This document shows, piece after piece, positions 1 through 5,756 of a DNA stretch of 5,823 nucleotides. The stretch covers positions 1 to 5,823 of the forward strand of contig DCAE01000123.1 of the NCBI GenBank assembly GCA_002311385.1, in the 5' to 3' direction. The stretch comes from Dehalococcoidia bacterium UBA1141. Its GTDB lineage: Bacteria > Chloroflexota > Dehalococcoidia > Lucifugimonadales > UBA3495. Within the stretch, counting starts at the first letter, position 1, and each line of letters starts with the position of its first letter. The notes under the pieces were generated by a model, which saw only the letters and a program-made list of their open reading frames with translations, was not told the origin of the DNA and did not search any database. Both the position numbers and the translations under genes were made by a program.

Positions 1-7
1 TCTTGCA

Positions 8-34
8 AGAAAGGGTTCCCCTAAGACCCTTCCT
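8..34 (-). terminator. Weak candidate terminator after the amidase gene
   Basis: Read on the minus strand, downstream of the amidase stop, GGAAGGGT and ACCCTTTC can form an 8-bp stem with one G-T wobble around a 9-nt loop, followed by a short pyrimidine stretch (TTGC). The position, about 30 nt after the stop codon, suits a terminator. The stem is only moderately GC-rich and there is no true U-tract, so this is tentative. Confidence 0.25.
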
Positions 35-63
35 AAAGAACTTCAAACTTTTCCTAGGTAAGC

Positions 64-1479
64 CTAGATCGGCGGCCTTCTTGTGTGCCACGTGGTGGCT
101 TGTTCGTAGGCGTGGGCTACTTTCATGACTGTGGCGTCTTCGAAGGGGCGGCCTACGATTTGCAGCGATATGGGCATGTTGTCCGAGGTGAACCCGCATG
201 GGACCGAGATTGCGGGGACACTTGCTAGGTTGAACGGGCCAGTGAAGCTGCGGATGCCAGCCATGCGGCTGTGGGCGTCTTCCTGACTCTTTATACCGGG
301 GCCATCGGGTATCTTGGGCGCCGCCGCCGGAGACGTGGGCAGTACCACAACGTCCACTTCCTTCAGTAACTCAAGCAGCTCTTGCCGAAGCATTTCCCGA
401 AATTTCTGGGCTTTGTAGTAGGACTGAGCCGGTGTCAGGATAGCCGTCAGTAGCCGCACCCGGGTGTTGTGGTCGTAATCGCCAATCTGCGTTTTTAACC
501 TTTCGTAATGAACCGCCGCTCCTTCCATGTCGGTTATGCACTTGGAAGCGGTGCCGCCGTGGACGATTATCGGCAGGGACACGGTTTTCACTGGCGCTCC
601 CAATTCCCCCAATACGCCGCTGGCCGCAACCACAGCGTCTCTGACTTCCCGGTCCACGTCGTCGCTGTAGGTTTTCTCGGTGAGCAGTCCCACGCGGATG
701 CCGGTTATGTCCCCTGCCAGCGCTTGCTGGTAGTCGGGCACCGGCTGGTTCCACGTGTATTTGTCGTTGGGGTCGTAACCGGCTATCGCCTGCAAGGTGA
801 TGGCGCAGTCCTCTACCGTTCGCGTGATTGGCCCTACCGTGTCCATGGACCAACTGGCCGGCAATACTCCGTAGCGGCTGACCAAGCCCCAGGTTGGCCG
901 CAGACCAACGAGCCCGCTCCAAGCCGCCGGTATGCGTATGGAGCCGCCTGTGTCCTCGCCCAAAGACGATGCGCACAGAAACGCGCCGGTGGCCGCAGCT
1001 GAGCCGCTGGATGACATGCCGGGGTTGCGGGTCAGGTCCCAGGGGTTCTTGGGTGTGCCGGCCGGATGAACGAAGCTGTCGCCTAAGGCGAACTCACTTA
1101 GGTTCAGCTTGCCCAGCATGATTGCTCCGGCGTTCTTTAGGCCGGTCACCACGGTGGCGTCATAGTCGGGGACGAAATCCCACAAAATGGTCGAGCCAGC
1201 AGTGGTGCGGATTCCTTTGGTGTAGCACTGGTCTTTCACCGCTACGGGAACGCCGTGCAGCGGGCCCAAATATCGACCGGCGGCGATGGCCTGCTCCGCT
1301 TCCCTGGCTGATTTTAGGGCCTCGTCCCGGCAGACCGTGATGTATGAATTGAGCTTGCCGTCCACCTTTTCTATACGGTCCAGATATGCTTCCGTAGCCT
1401 CCACCGGGGATACTTCTTTGCTCTGAATCAACCGGGAGAGTTGGGTGGCTGAAAGGAATGGTATGTCCTGTTTATTCAT
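64..1479 (-). CDS. Amidase-signature family hydrolase (stand-alone, GatA-like)
   Basis: A 471-residue enzyme of the amidase signature family, which hydrolyses carboxamides to acid plus ammonia or amine, presumably in the cytoplasm. The Ser-cisSer-Lys triad is visible: Lys82 in PVAVKD, cis-Ser156 in the GMSSSGS loop (154-160) and nucleophile Ser180 in DTGGSIRIPA. The 24-residue gap between the two serines equals that in FAAH and GatA. The C-terminal block around 421-443 (VPAISVPCGF...LQIVGRPF) is also typical. Length is close to GatA, but the stretch after the nucleophile reads GLRPTWGLVSRYG rather than the KPTYGRVSRYG of GatA, and no gatC or gatB is adjacent. A free-standing amidase of unknown substrate is therefore likelier than the tRNA amidotransferase subunit. 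The ATG start is preceded by a weak AGGA 6 nt upstream. It is the last of three co-directional genes, 113 bp after the VOC gene. No signal peptide is seen. Confidence 0.9.
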   Translation of the reverse strand: MNKQDIPFLSATQLSRLIQSKEVSPVEATEAYLDRIEKVDGKLNSYITVCRDEALKSAREAEQAIAAGRYLGPLHGVPVAVKDQCYTKGIRTTAGSTILWDFVPDYDATVVTGLKNAGAIMLGKLNLSEFALGDSFVHPAGTPKNPWDLTRNPGMSSSGSAAATGAFLCASSLGEDTGGSIRIPAAWSGLVGLRPTWGLVSRYGVLPASWSMDTVGPITRTVEDCAITLQAIAGYDPNDKYTWNQPVPDYQQALAGDITGIRVGLLTEKTYSDDVDREVRDAVVAASGVLGELGAPVKTVSLPIIVHGGTASKCITDMEGAAVHYERLKTQIGDYDHNTRVRLLTAILTPAQSYYKAQKFREMLRQELLELLKEVDVVVLPTSPAAAPKIPDGPGIKSQEDAHSRMAGIRSFTGPFNLASVPAISVPCGFTSDNMPISLQIVGRPFEDATVMKVAHAYEQATTWHTRRPPI

Positions 1480-1533
1480 AGGTCATCCTATTTGAGTGCA
1501 CCGTTTACTTGGGAGGTAGCGGCTATTTAGCAA

Positions 1534-1557
1534 GAGCCCCGGCTTAAACCGGGGCTC
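1534..1557 (-). terminator. GC-rich perfect hairpin between the VOC and amidase genes
   Basis: GAGCCCCGG (1534-1542) and CCGGGGCTC (1549-1557) form a perfect 9-bp stem with a 6-nt loop. A weaker outer pair, GGTAG (1515-1519) and CTACC (1561-1565), could extend the structure. On the minus strand it begins 35 nt after the VOC stop codon, a good place for a terminator or an mRNA 3'-end stabiliser. The minus-strand sequence after the stem is TTGCTAAAT, not a clean U-run, so factor-independent termination is uncertain. It might instead be a copy of a dispersed REP-like element. The stem itself is certain; its role is inferred. Confidence 0.5.
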
Positions 1558-1592
1558 GTACTACCTGTTTGCGTGTGAATAGGGACTGGGGA

Positions 1593-2057
1593 CTAGTCGG
1601 CGGTGGAAGGTTCCAACGCCTCGTAAGGGTCAAGCATCGCGCCCGTCTCTCTCATGAAAGTCATGGCTTCTTCGCCGTGGAGGTTCTGGAAGAAGACCTC
1701 CAAGCGGTTGCCGTCGGGGTCGAAGAAGTAGAAGCTCTTGGTCAGACCGTGGTCGGCCACGAAGTCAATCTTGGCGCCGCTGTCTTTAATCTTCCCGTAA
1801 ATCTCCTTCAGCTCTTCCTCGCTGCCATCGATGGACAATGCCGTATGGCTAAGGCCGGGGCTGCCGGTTTCCACGCCTTCGGGCACCCTGATTAGTGCGA
1901 TGTCGTGGTCTAACGTGCCGAAGGACAAGAAAGCCATTCCCAAGCCGGGATGGTAACTCATCGTCTCCATGCCCAAAACCTCGCTGTACCACTTGGCCGA
2001 GGCCTCGGGGTCCTTTACGTTAAGCACCACATGACTGACTCTAGCGATTCTGGCCAT
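1593..2057 (-). CDS. VOC (glyoxalase / extradiol dioxygenase fold) metalloenzyme
   Basis: A 154-residue protein with two beta-alpha-beta-beta-beta modules, as in glyoxalase I and small extradiol dioxygenases. Module 1 opens with VSHVVLNVKD, giving metal ligand His9, followed by WYSEVLGM. Module 2 opens with GLSHTALSI (His71) and closes with FFDPDGNRLEVF (Glu120). The resulting His-His-Glu set is the usual metal-binding facial triad. His103 (DHGLTKSFYFF) and Tyr110 sit roughly where type I extradiol dioxygenases keep second-sphere His and Tyr residues, so ring cleavage or another metal-dependent reaction is possible; the substrate cannot be read from sequence. The start is the ATG at 2057, because AAGGAG lies 7 nt upstream. 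An earlier in-frame ATG at 2108 would add 17 residues without family resemblance, and the ATG at 2063 is too close to the ribosome site. The gene lies between the crotonase and amidase genes on the same strand. Confidence 0.88.
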   Translation of the reverse strand: MARIARVSHVVLNVKDPEASAKWYSEVLGMETMSYHPGLGMAFLSFGTLDHDIALIRVPEGVETGSPGLSHTALSIDGSEEELKEIYGKIKDSGAKIDFVADHGLTKSFYFFDPDGNRLEVFFQNLHGEEAMTFMRETGAMLDPYEALEPSTAD

Positions 2058-2064
2058 GTTCATT

Positions 2065-2070
2065 CTCCTT
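2065..2070 (-). promoter_or_regulatory. Ribosome binding site fixing the VOC start
   Basis: On the minus strand AAGGAG lies 7 nt before the ATG at 2057. This selects the 154-residue product over the longer in-frame reading that starts at 2108. Confidence 0.8.
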
Positions 2071-2144
2071 ATGAGCGTTTTAGACCCAAAAAGTGTTGCC
2101 GCCAGCATACTACCCGCCGTGAGTCTATTGCAAGACGGGGTGAA

Positions 2145-2212
2145 TCACCGCAGAGGCGAGAAACGCACGGGTTTAAGCAATTATTACTCTGTGAACTCTG
2201 CGCCTCTGCGGT
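2145..2212. repeat. Palindromic CGCAGAG-type intergenic repeat, copy 1 (degenerate)
   Basis: ACCGCAGAGGCG (2147-2158) and CGCCTCTGCGGT (2201-2212) are perfect 12-bp inverted arms around a 42-nt interior. The right arm, read on the minus strand, continues as short CGCAGAG/CACAGAG units about 8 to 9 nt apart; the left arm has lost this order, so the copy looks decayed. The right arm is followed on the plus strand by six A residues. Its first 12 bases (TCACCGCAGAGG, 2145-2156) are identical to the start of the element at 5756. It lies in the 168-bp gap between the crotonase stop and the VOC start. From memory, palindromes of this type are scattered between genes in several environmental phyla; whether they are mobile is unknown. 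Confidence 0.75.
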
Positions 2213-2225
2213 AAAAAACCAATGG

Positions 2226-2966
2226 CTAAAGGTCTACAGCCGCCAGTCCTTCGATTGCCAGGCCGTAACCCAGCATGTCCTGCATCTGGCGTTTGATGTT
2301 GAGAGTGATGGCTACCCTTGCGTAGCGTAGAGTCAGGTCGGGCTGCTGGCAGAGTTGCTCGGCCAGTTCCCAGGCCCGTGTAACAAGACGTTCCCTGGGG
2401 AGAACCTCGGCCACCACGCCAAGCTGCTGAGCCTCTTGGGCCGACAGAGTCTGACCGGTTAGGAGGAAGTAGCGGCCCCGGTTTTGGCCTAGGAGCATGG
2501 GCCAGACCACATGCACACCGTCGCCGGGGACGATGCCCCTGGGAAAGTGGGGAGCGTCTTGAAAGGTGGCGTTCTCCGATGCCAATACGATGTCCGACAT
2601 GACGGGAATCTCGGCGTGAATCAATGCCGGGCCGTTAACCGCCCCAATTATCGGCACCTCTATCTCAAGCAGGTTGGTCAGCAGGCGCTTGCCCTCCCAA
2701 TAGGTCACGTCCCAGGTCTTGGGAGTGCGTTTGGGCCGGTCTCCTTCAAACTCGGCGCAGTAGTCGTCGCCGGTGCCGGTGAGAATCACGACCCTGTTCT
2801 CCGGGTCGCTGCCGATGTCGGCAAAAGCGTAGCCAAATTCCCGGTGGGCCGGCCCGCCCCACTTGAGGCTTCCTCCGTGGGAGTGAAACGTCACCTGCAA
2901 GATGCCGTTTCTGCGCTCAAAATTGACCGTCTCGTACTTGTTCTGGTACTCCTCGAGTTTTGCCAT
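2226..2966 (-). CDS. Crotonase-fold beta-diketone C-C hydrolase, 6-oxocamphor hydrolase-like
   Basis: A 246-residue crotonase-superfamily protein. It would commonly be labelled enoyl-CoA hydratase, but it resembles 6-oxocamphor hydrolase (OCH) of Rhodococcus, which cleaves a cyclic beta-diketone by a retro-Claisen reaction without CoA. Compared from memory, long stretches agree: VVILTGTG (59-66), EIPVMSDIVLA (119-129) and GRYFLLTGQ (164-172). The OCH catalytic residues His122, His145, Asp154 and Glu244 correspond to His117, His140, Asp149 and Glu239 here with identical spacing (23, 9 and 90 residues), and Trp36 matches Trp40 within one residue. The second catalytic Glu of true hydratases is replaced by His140 (APHFPRGIVPGDG). 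The ATG at 2966 has GGAGG 7 nt upstream; an in-frame extension to 3035 adds 23 unrelated residues. It is divergent from the MFS gene and first of three minus-strand genes. Natural substrate unknown. Confidence 0.88.
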   Translation of the reverse strand: MAKLEEYQNKYETVNFERRNGILQVTFHSHGGSLKWGGPAHREFGYAFADIGSDPENRVVILTGTGDDYCAEFEGDRPKRTPKTWDVTYWEGKRLLTNLLEIEVPIIGAVNGPALIHAEIPVMSDIVLASENATFQDAPHFPRGIVPGDGVHVVWPMLLGQNRGRYFLLTGQTLSAQEAQQLGVVAEVLPRERLVTRAWELAEQLCQQPDLTLRYARVAITLNIKRQMQDMLGYGLAIEGLAAVDL

Positions 2967-2973
2967 GACTGTG

Positions 2974-2978
2974 CCTCC
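2974..2978 (-). promoter_or_regulatory. Ribosome binding site fixing the crotonase start
   Basis: GGAGG on the minus strand lies 7 nt before the ATG at 2966. It supports the 246-residue product, whose first residues (EEYQNKYE...) also match the start of OCH, over the start at 3035. Confidence 0.8.
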
Positions 2979-2981
2979 GTT

Positions 2982-3005
2982 TGCCAGAGTTTGGTTTATC
3001 TGGCA
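2982..3005. promoter_or_regulatory. Inverted repeat TGCCAGA-N10-TCTGGCA upstream of the crotonase gene
   Basis: TGCCAGA (2982-2988) and TCTGGCA (2999-3005) are perfect 7-bp inverted arms with a 10-nt A/T-rich spacer, so equivalent positions are 17 bp apart. The element ends 3 nt before the crotonase GGAGG ribosome site. It could be an operator for a dimeric repressor or a leader hairpin affecting ribosome access. No regulator gene lies in the window to pair it with. A lone TGCCAG also occurs at 3129-3134, nearer the MFS gene. The repeat is visible; its function is inferred. Confidence 0.4.
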
Positions 3006-3171
3006 CACCTTACTACCTTGTGAGCAGTCGTTCAATGCTCCCCATGGGCAATGCAGAATGTTTGAAATCCTTTTTCGGATAGACCGGACCTGCGTTTGAA
3101 GCTAGATTGGTGATTAGACCGCATTTGCTGCCAGGGAATCCAATGCCGGTCGAGGACACGGCGTAGAGCCA

Positions 3172-4455
3172 ATGCGCGGGAGAATTTCCAGCCTGACACC
3201 TATGTACCACGGATGGTACGTGGTGGTGGCCTGCATGGTTACCTCGATGGTAATAGTGGGTGCCCGCAACAGTCTCGGAGTCTTCGTCATTCCACTGAGC
3301 GAGGACTTCGGCTGGAGTCGCGGCGCCGTATCCCTTGCAGCTTCGTTGAGTTTTCTGCTCAATGGACTGACGCAGCCGTTATTGGGTCGCATGTTCGATC
3401 GATTGGGAGGCCGCCGTGTAATCCTGGGGAGTCTGATTCTCGTCGGGGTATCCACCGTGCTCCTCAGCCTGACCTTCCACATCATCTTTCTCATATTTAT
3501 TTTTGGCTTGGTGTTGGGAACGGCCTACAGTGGAGCGTCACCCGCCAACACAGGGGCATTGATTGCCAGATGGTTTCGACGCAAGCGTTCCACGGCCTTA
3601 GGTCTAAACGTGGCAGGTACGGCTGTGGGAGGGCTGATATTGATCCCCTTGGCCGCCCAGATGATTGAAGCGACCAATTGGCGGTTAACGTGGTTGGCTC
3701 TAGGATTGATCGTACTGTTAGTAGCGGTTCCTCTGGGTTTTCGGGTCATACATGATGGCCCGGAGAAGCTGGACCTGAAACCCGATGGTGGGTCAACGCC
3801 CGGGGATCAACTGGTCAGCCAGGCGCCAATCGGGCGTGCCGGACCCTTGGAGGCCACCAGTTGGATTGACGTCTTTCGGTCTTGGCCTATATGGCAGATA
3901 TCGACCGCCTACTTCGTTGACGGCTTCGCCATAGCAATCATCCTCATCCATTTTGTGCCCTTCGCCGTTGACCGGGACGCGTCGGTGTCAAGCGCTGCCT
4001 TGCTGTTCGGCCTTATGATGGCGGTCAACATTGTCGGGAGCGCGCTCACAGGGGCGCTAGCAGATCGTATGAGCCGCAAGACGGTGTTGACTGGGCTCTA
4101 TTTAACGCGAGGCTGCGCATTCCTCGTTGTGTTGGTGTTGCCGGGAAGCCTCGGCTTGTGGGTTTTTGCTACCGTCGCTGGCTTTTCTTTTATTTCCCCC
4201 ACGTCCTTGACCACCTCGTTGATAGCGGACATCTACGGTCTGCGTGTTCTTGGCACCATCGGTGGGGTGGCCTACTCATTTCGGCAAATTGGCGGCGCTT
4301 TAGGGGTCTTGCTCGTAGAATACCTCTTCGACATCACCGGCTCGTACGATATACCTTTCGCCATAACTGGATCCCTGTTGCTGCCAGCGGCCCTGGTGGC
4401 ATTCATGGTCAACGAAAAAAAGTTCTCCACCCGCTACCAAGATAACCGGGCATAG
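3172..4455 (+). CDS. MFS transporter, monocarboxylate/oxalate-formate-antiporter-like
   Basis: A 427-residue integral membrane carrier of the major facilitator superfamily with about 12 hydrophobic segments in two halves. They are joined by a hydrophilic loop at about 194-231 (HDGPEKLDLKPDGG onward). The conserved loop after TM2 reads GRMFDRLGGRRVI (72-84), the MFS motif A, and an echo in the second half reads GALADRMSRKTVL (294-306). The opening MYHGWYVVVACMV and the SEDFGWSRGAVS stretch (43-54) are typical of the bacterial branch that includes oxalate:formate antiporter and monocarboxylate transporter relatives, so an organic acid is a plausible cargo. The start at 3172 is preceded only by a weak GAG; an ATG at 3202 (Met11, directly before YHGWYV) is a real alternative. 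It is the only plus-strand gene, divergent from the crotonase and convergent with the amidohydrolase. It could import the substrate handled by its neighbours, inferred from position only. Confidence 0.92.
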   Translation: MRGRISSLTPMYHGWYVVVACMVTSMVIVGARNSLGVFVIPLSEDFGWSRGAVSLAASLSFLLNGLTQPLLGRMFDRLGGRRVILGSLILVGVSTVLLSLTFHIIFLIFIFGLVLGTAYSGASPANTGALIARWFRRKRSTALGLNVAGTAVGGLILIPLAAQMIEATNWRLTWLALGLIVLLVAVPLGFRVIHDGPEKLDLKPDGGSTPGDQLVSQAPIGRAGPLEATSWIDVFRSWPIWQISTAYFVDGFAIAIILIHFVPFAVDRDASVSSAALLFGLMMAVNIVGSALTGALADRMSRKTVLTGLYLTRGCAFLVVLVLPGSLGLWVFATVAGFSFISPTSLTTSLIADIYGLRVLGTIGGVAYSFRQIGGALGVLLVEYLFDITGSYDIPFAITGSLLLPAALVAFMVNEKKFSTRYQDNRA

Positions 4456-4475
4456 CACCGTTAACGTCTTGTGCC

Positions 4476-4501
4476 TCCGGAAATTGTAGCTCCAGAAATT
4501 G
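4476..4501. repeat. Short imperfect tandem repeat in the convergent gap
   Basis: TCCGGAAATTG (4476-4486) and TCCAGAAATTG (4491-4501) agree at 10 of 11 bases and are offset by 15 nt. They lie in the 98-bp gap between the convergent MFS and amidohydrolase stop codons. Nearby, CGTTAACG (4459-4466) is a perfect 8-bp palindrome. No strong bidirectional terminator is visible in the gap. The repeat may be chance. Confidence 0.35.
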
Positions 4502-4553
4502 ATGAGGCAGCAACTGGTGGCGTTGTACCGGGGGAGATCAACTGGCGTCATAG

Positions 4554-5732
4554 TTACCTGACCCGCCGCCCTCCCTGGAACACTGCCCAGATGTTTTTCA
4601 GCGCCCCGATGTCGGAATGGGGATCGCCGTCGATTAGGACCATGTCGGCCTGCTTGCCCACCTCTATGGTGCCAACTTGCTCTTGGACGCCCAGCAGTTC
4701 GGAGGCCACTCTGGTGGACGCTTCCAGGGCGGCCTGCGGCGTCATGCCGTTGTCCACCATCAACTCAATCTCTCTGGCTACGAAACCGTGGCGGGCCGGG
4801 GAGCCACCGGCATCGGTGCCTGTGGCGATGATTACCCCGGCTTGTAACGCACGCTTGAAGCTGGCAATGGAATTCTCTTTACGGTCATAGACGTCGGCCA
4901 TCTGGTCCTTGGACAATCCAGCCTGGATGGCCAAGCGTTCCCTGGCATCCCAGGTAGACATGGTGGGGACCATATAGGTGCCCTTTTCAGCCATCAGCCG
5001 CACCGTCGGCTCGTCCACATAGGTGCCGTGCTCGATTGAGTCTATGCCCGCCTCTACGGCCAACAGGGTGCCCTCGAAACCGTGGCAGTGAGCGGCTATC
5101 TTCAGACCGGCATCGTGGGCAGCCCGCACGGCCGCATCCAGAGCCTCCCTGCTCATGCTGGGAAACTGGGCGCCGTCGGGCCGGAAGCCGGTGGCGCCGA
5201 CCTTGATGAGGCCGGCGCCCCTCTGAATCATGTCCTGAATACCCAACAGCAGTTCTTCCGGCGTCTCAGTGGTCCGGGTAAGACCCGCTGGCCAGGTGCC
5301 GGGGTACTGGAACCACTCACCTGATGCGATTATGCGGGGACCAAACACTGCGCCTGCCGCCGTTTGTTTGGCGATATTGATGTTGACGCCGAAACGAGCG
5401 CCGACATCCCGTGCGGTAGTCACACCGGACATCAGAGATCTGCGGCAATTGCCCACGGCCTTCAAGGTGAACTCCTCCGCAGTGTCGTTGAGCAGCCGGT
5501 CCATGACATCAGTGCCACCGTCGCCGGTGAAGTGCTCGTGACAGTCAATCATGCCCGGAATCAAGGTCAGGCCTTGGCCATTGATGTCTTCTTGGTGGAC
5601 GGTCCGTTTTGGCCTGCTGGACTCCGATCCGATCCAACTGATGGCGCTTCCGGTTACTTCCACGCTTACTTCAGAGATAGCGCTTGCACCCGTCCCATCG
5701 ATGAGCTTGACATTTCTGATTACAAGATCCAT
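4554..5732 (-). CDS. Binuclear-metal amidohydrolase, imidazolonepropionase/prolidase-like
   Basis: A 392-residue amidohydrolase-superfamily enzyme. An N-terminal beta-sandwich part (IRNVKLIDGTG, 5-15) leads into a TIM barrel, and the C-terminal sandwich returns with GTIEVGKQADMVLIDGDP (354-371). The metal ligands are visible in order: His65 and His67 (DCHEHF), a probable carboxylated Lys177 (GLIKVGATG), a His of AHCHG (215-217), His235 (SIEHGTY) and Asp307 (ATGTDAGG). This is the pattern of the HutI-like subgroup (COG1228-type) that includes bacterial Xaa-Pro and other dipeptidases, so hydrolysis of a peptide-like or cyclic amide bond is likely. True HutI is less likely because no histidine-utilisation genes are nearby. 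The start is the ATG at 5732, with AAGGAGGT just upstream; an in-frame GTG at 5759 would lie inside the flanking repeat. No signal peptide is seen. It is convergent with the MFS gene and preceded by a palindromic repeat. Confidence 0.92.
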   Translation of the reverse strand: MDLVIRNVKLIDGTGASAISEVSVEVTGSAISWIGSESSRPKRTVHQEDINGQGLTLIPGMIDCHEHFTGDGGTDVMDRLLNDTAEEFTLKAVGNCRRSLMSGVTTARDVGARFGVNINIAKQTAAGAVFGPRIIASGEWFQYPGTWPAGLTRTTETPEELLLGIQDMIQRGAGLIKVGATGFRPDGAQFPSMSREALDAAVRAAHDAGLKIAAHCHGFEGTLLAVEAGIDSIEHGTYVDEPTVRLMAEKGTYMVPTMSTWDARERLAIQAGLSKDQMADVYDRKENSIASFKRALQAGVIIATGTDAGGSPARHGFVAREIELMVDNGMTPQAALEASTRVASELLGVQEQVGTIEVGKQADMVLIDGDPHSDIGALKNIWAVFQGGRRVR

Positions 5733-5736
5733 GGTT

Positions 5737-5744
5737 ACCTCCTT
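5737..5744 (-). promoter_or_regulatory. Strong ribosome binding site of the amidohydrolase gene
   Basis: AAGGAGGT on the minus strand, 4 nt before the ATG at 5732, is close to a full anti-16S match. It rules out the in-frame GTG at 5759 as the main start. Confidence 0.85.
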
Positions 5745-5756
5745 GAATCGTTTTTT

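Larger units (their letters stand above)
2967..3171. promoter_or_regulatory. Divergent intergenic region between the crotonase and MFS genes
   Basis: This 205-bp region must hold the promoters of both divergent genes. I cannot pick a convincing sigma-70 pair on either strand; the best minus-strand candidate is TTGAAC, 17 nt, TAAGGT, which is weak. The hexamer CAATGC occurs four times on the plus strand (3033-3038, 3049-3054, 3141-3146 and 3170-3175, the last spanning the MFS start codon). The 2982-3005 inverted repeat lies at its left end. No RNA gene or small coding gene is supported. Confidence 0.5.

Noticed and set aside
1..10. TCTTGCAAGA perfect 10-bp palindrome at the window edge
   Set aside because: Too short and without flanking context to assign a function.
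508..1002. 164-residue plus-strand open frame
   Set aside because: It lies wholly antisense inside the amidase gene, whose catalytic motifs are intact, and shows no recognisable domain.
64..1479. GatA subunit of the Glu-tRNA(Gln) amidotransferase
   Set aside because: The GatA-typical KPTYGRVSRYG stretch reads GLRPTWGLVSRYG and no gatB or gatC is adjacent; a stand-alone amidase fits better.
2201..2220. Intrinsic terminator at the right arm of palindrome copy 1
   Set aside because: The homopolymer after the arm is an A-run on the plus strand, that is, a T-run before the stem on the minus strand, the wrong side for terminating the minus-strand crotonase gene.
2511..3023. 170-residue plus-strand open frame
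   Set aside because: It is antisense to the crotonase gene, which has clear family motifs and a good ribosome site; the antisense product has no recognisable features.
2967..3120. Sigma-70 promoters for the crotonase and MFS genes
   Set aside because: Candidates such as TTGAAC-17-TAAGGT on the minus strand, or TTGAAA at 3062 on the plus strand, match the consensus too poorly to be listed as promoters.
3013..3494. Minus-strand open frames over the divergent region and the 5' part of the MFS gene
   Set aside because: They overlap the MFS coding region, have no ribosome site that I can see, and look like low-complexity antisense products.
4471..4890. 139-residue plus-strand open frame starting in the convergent gap
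   Set aside because: Most of it is antisense to the amidohydrolase and the product is not recognisable; only the short repeat at its start is noted.
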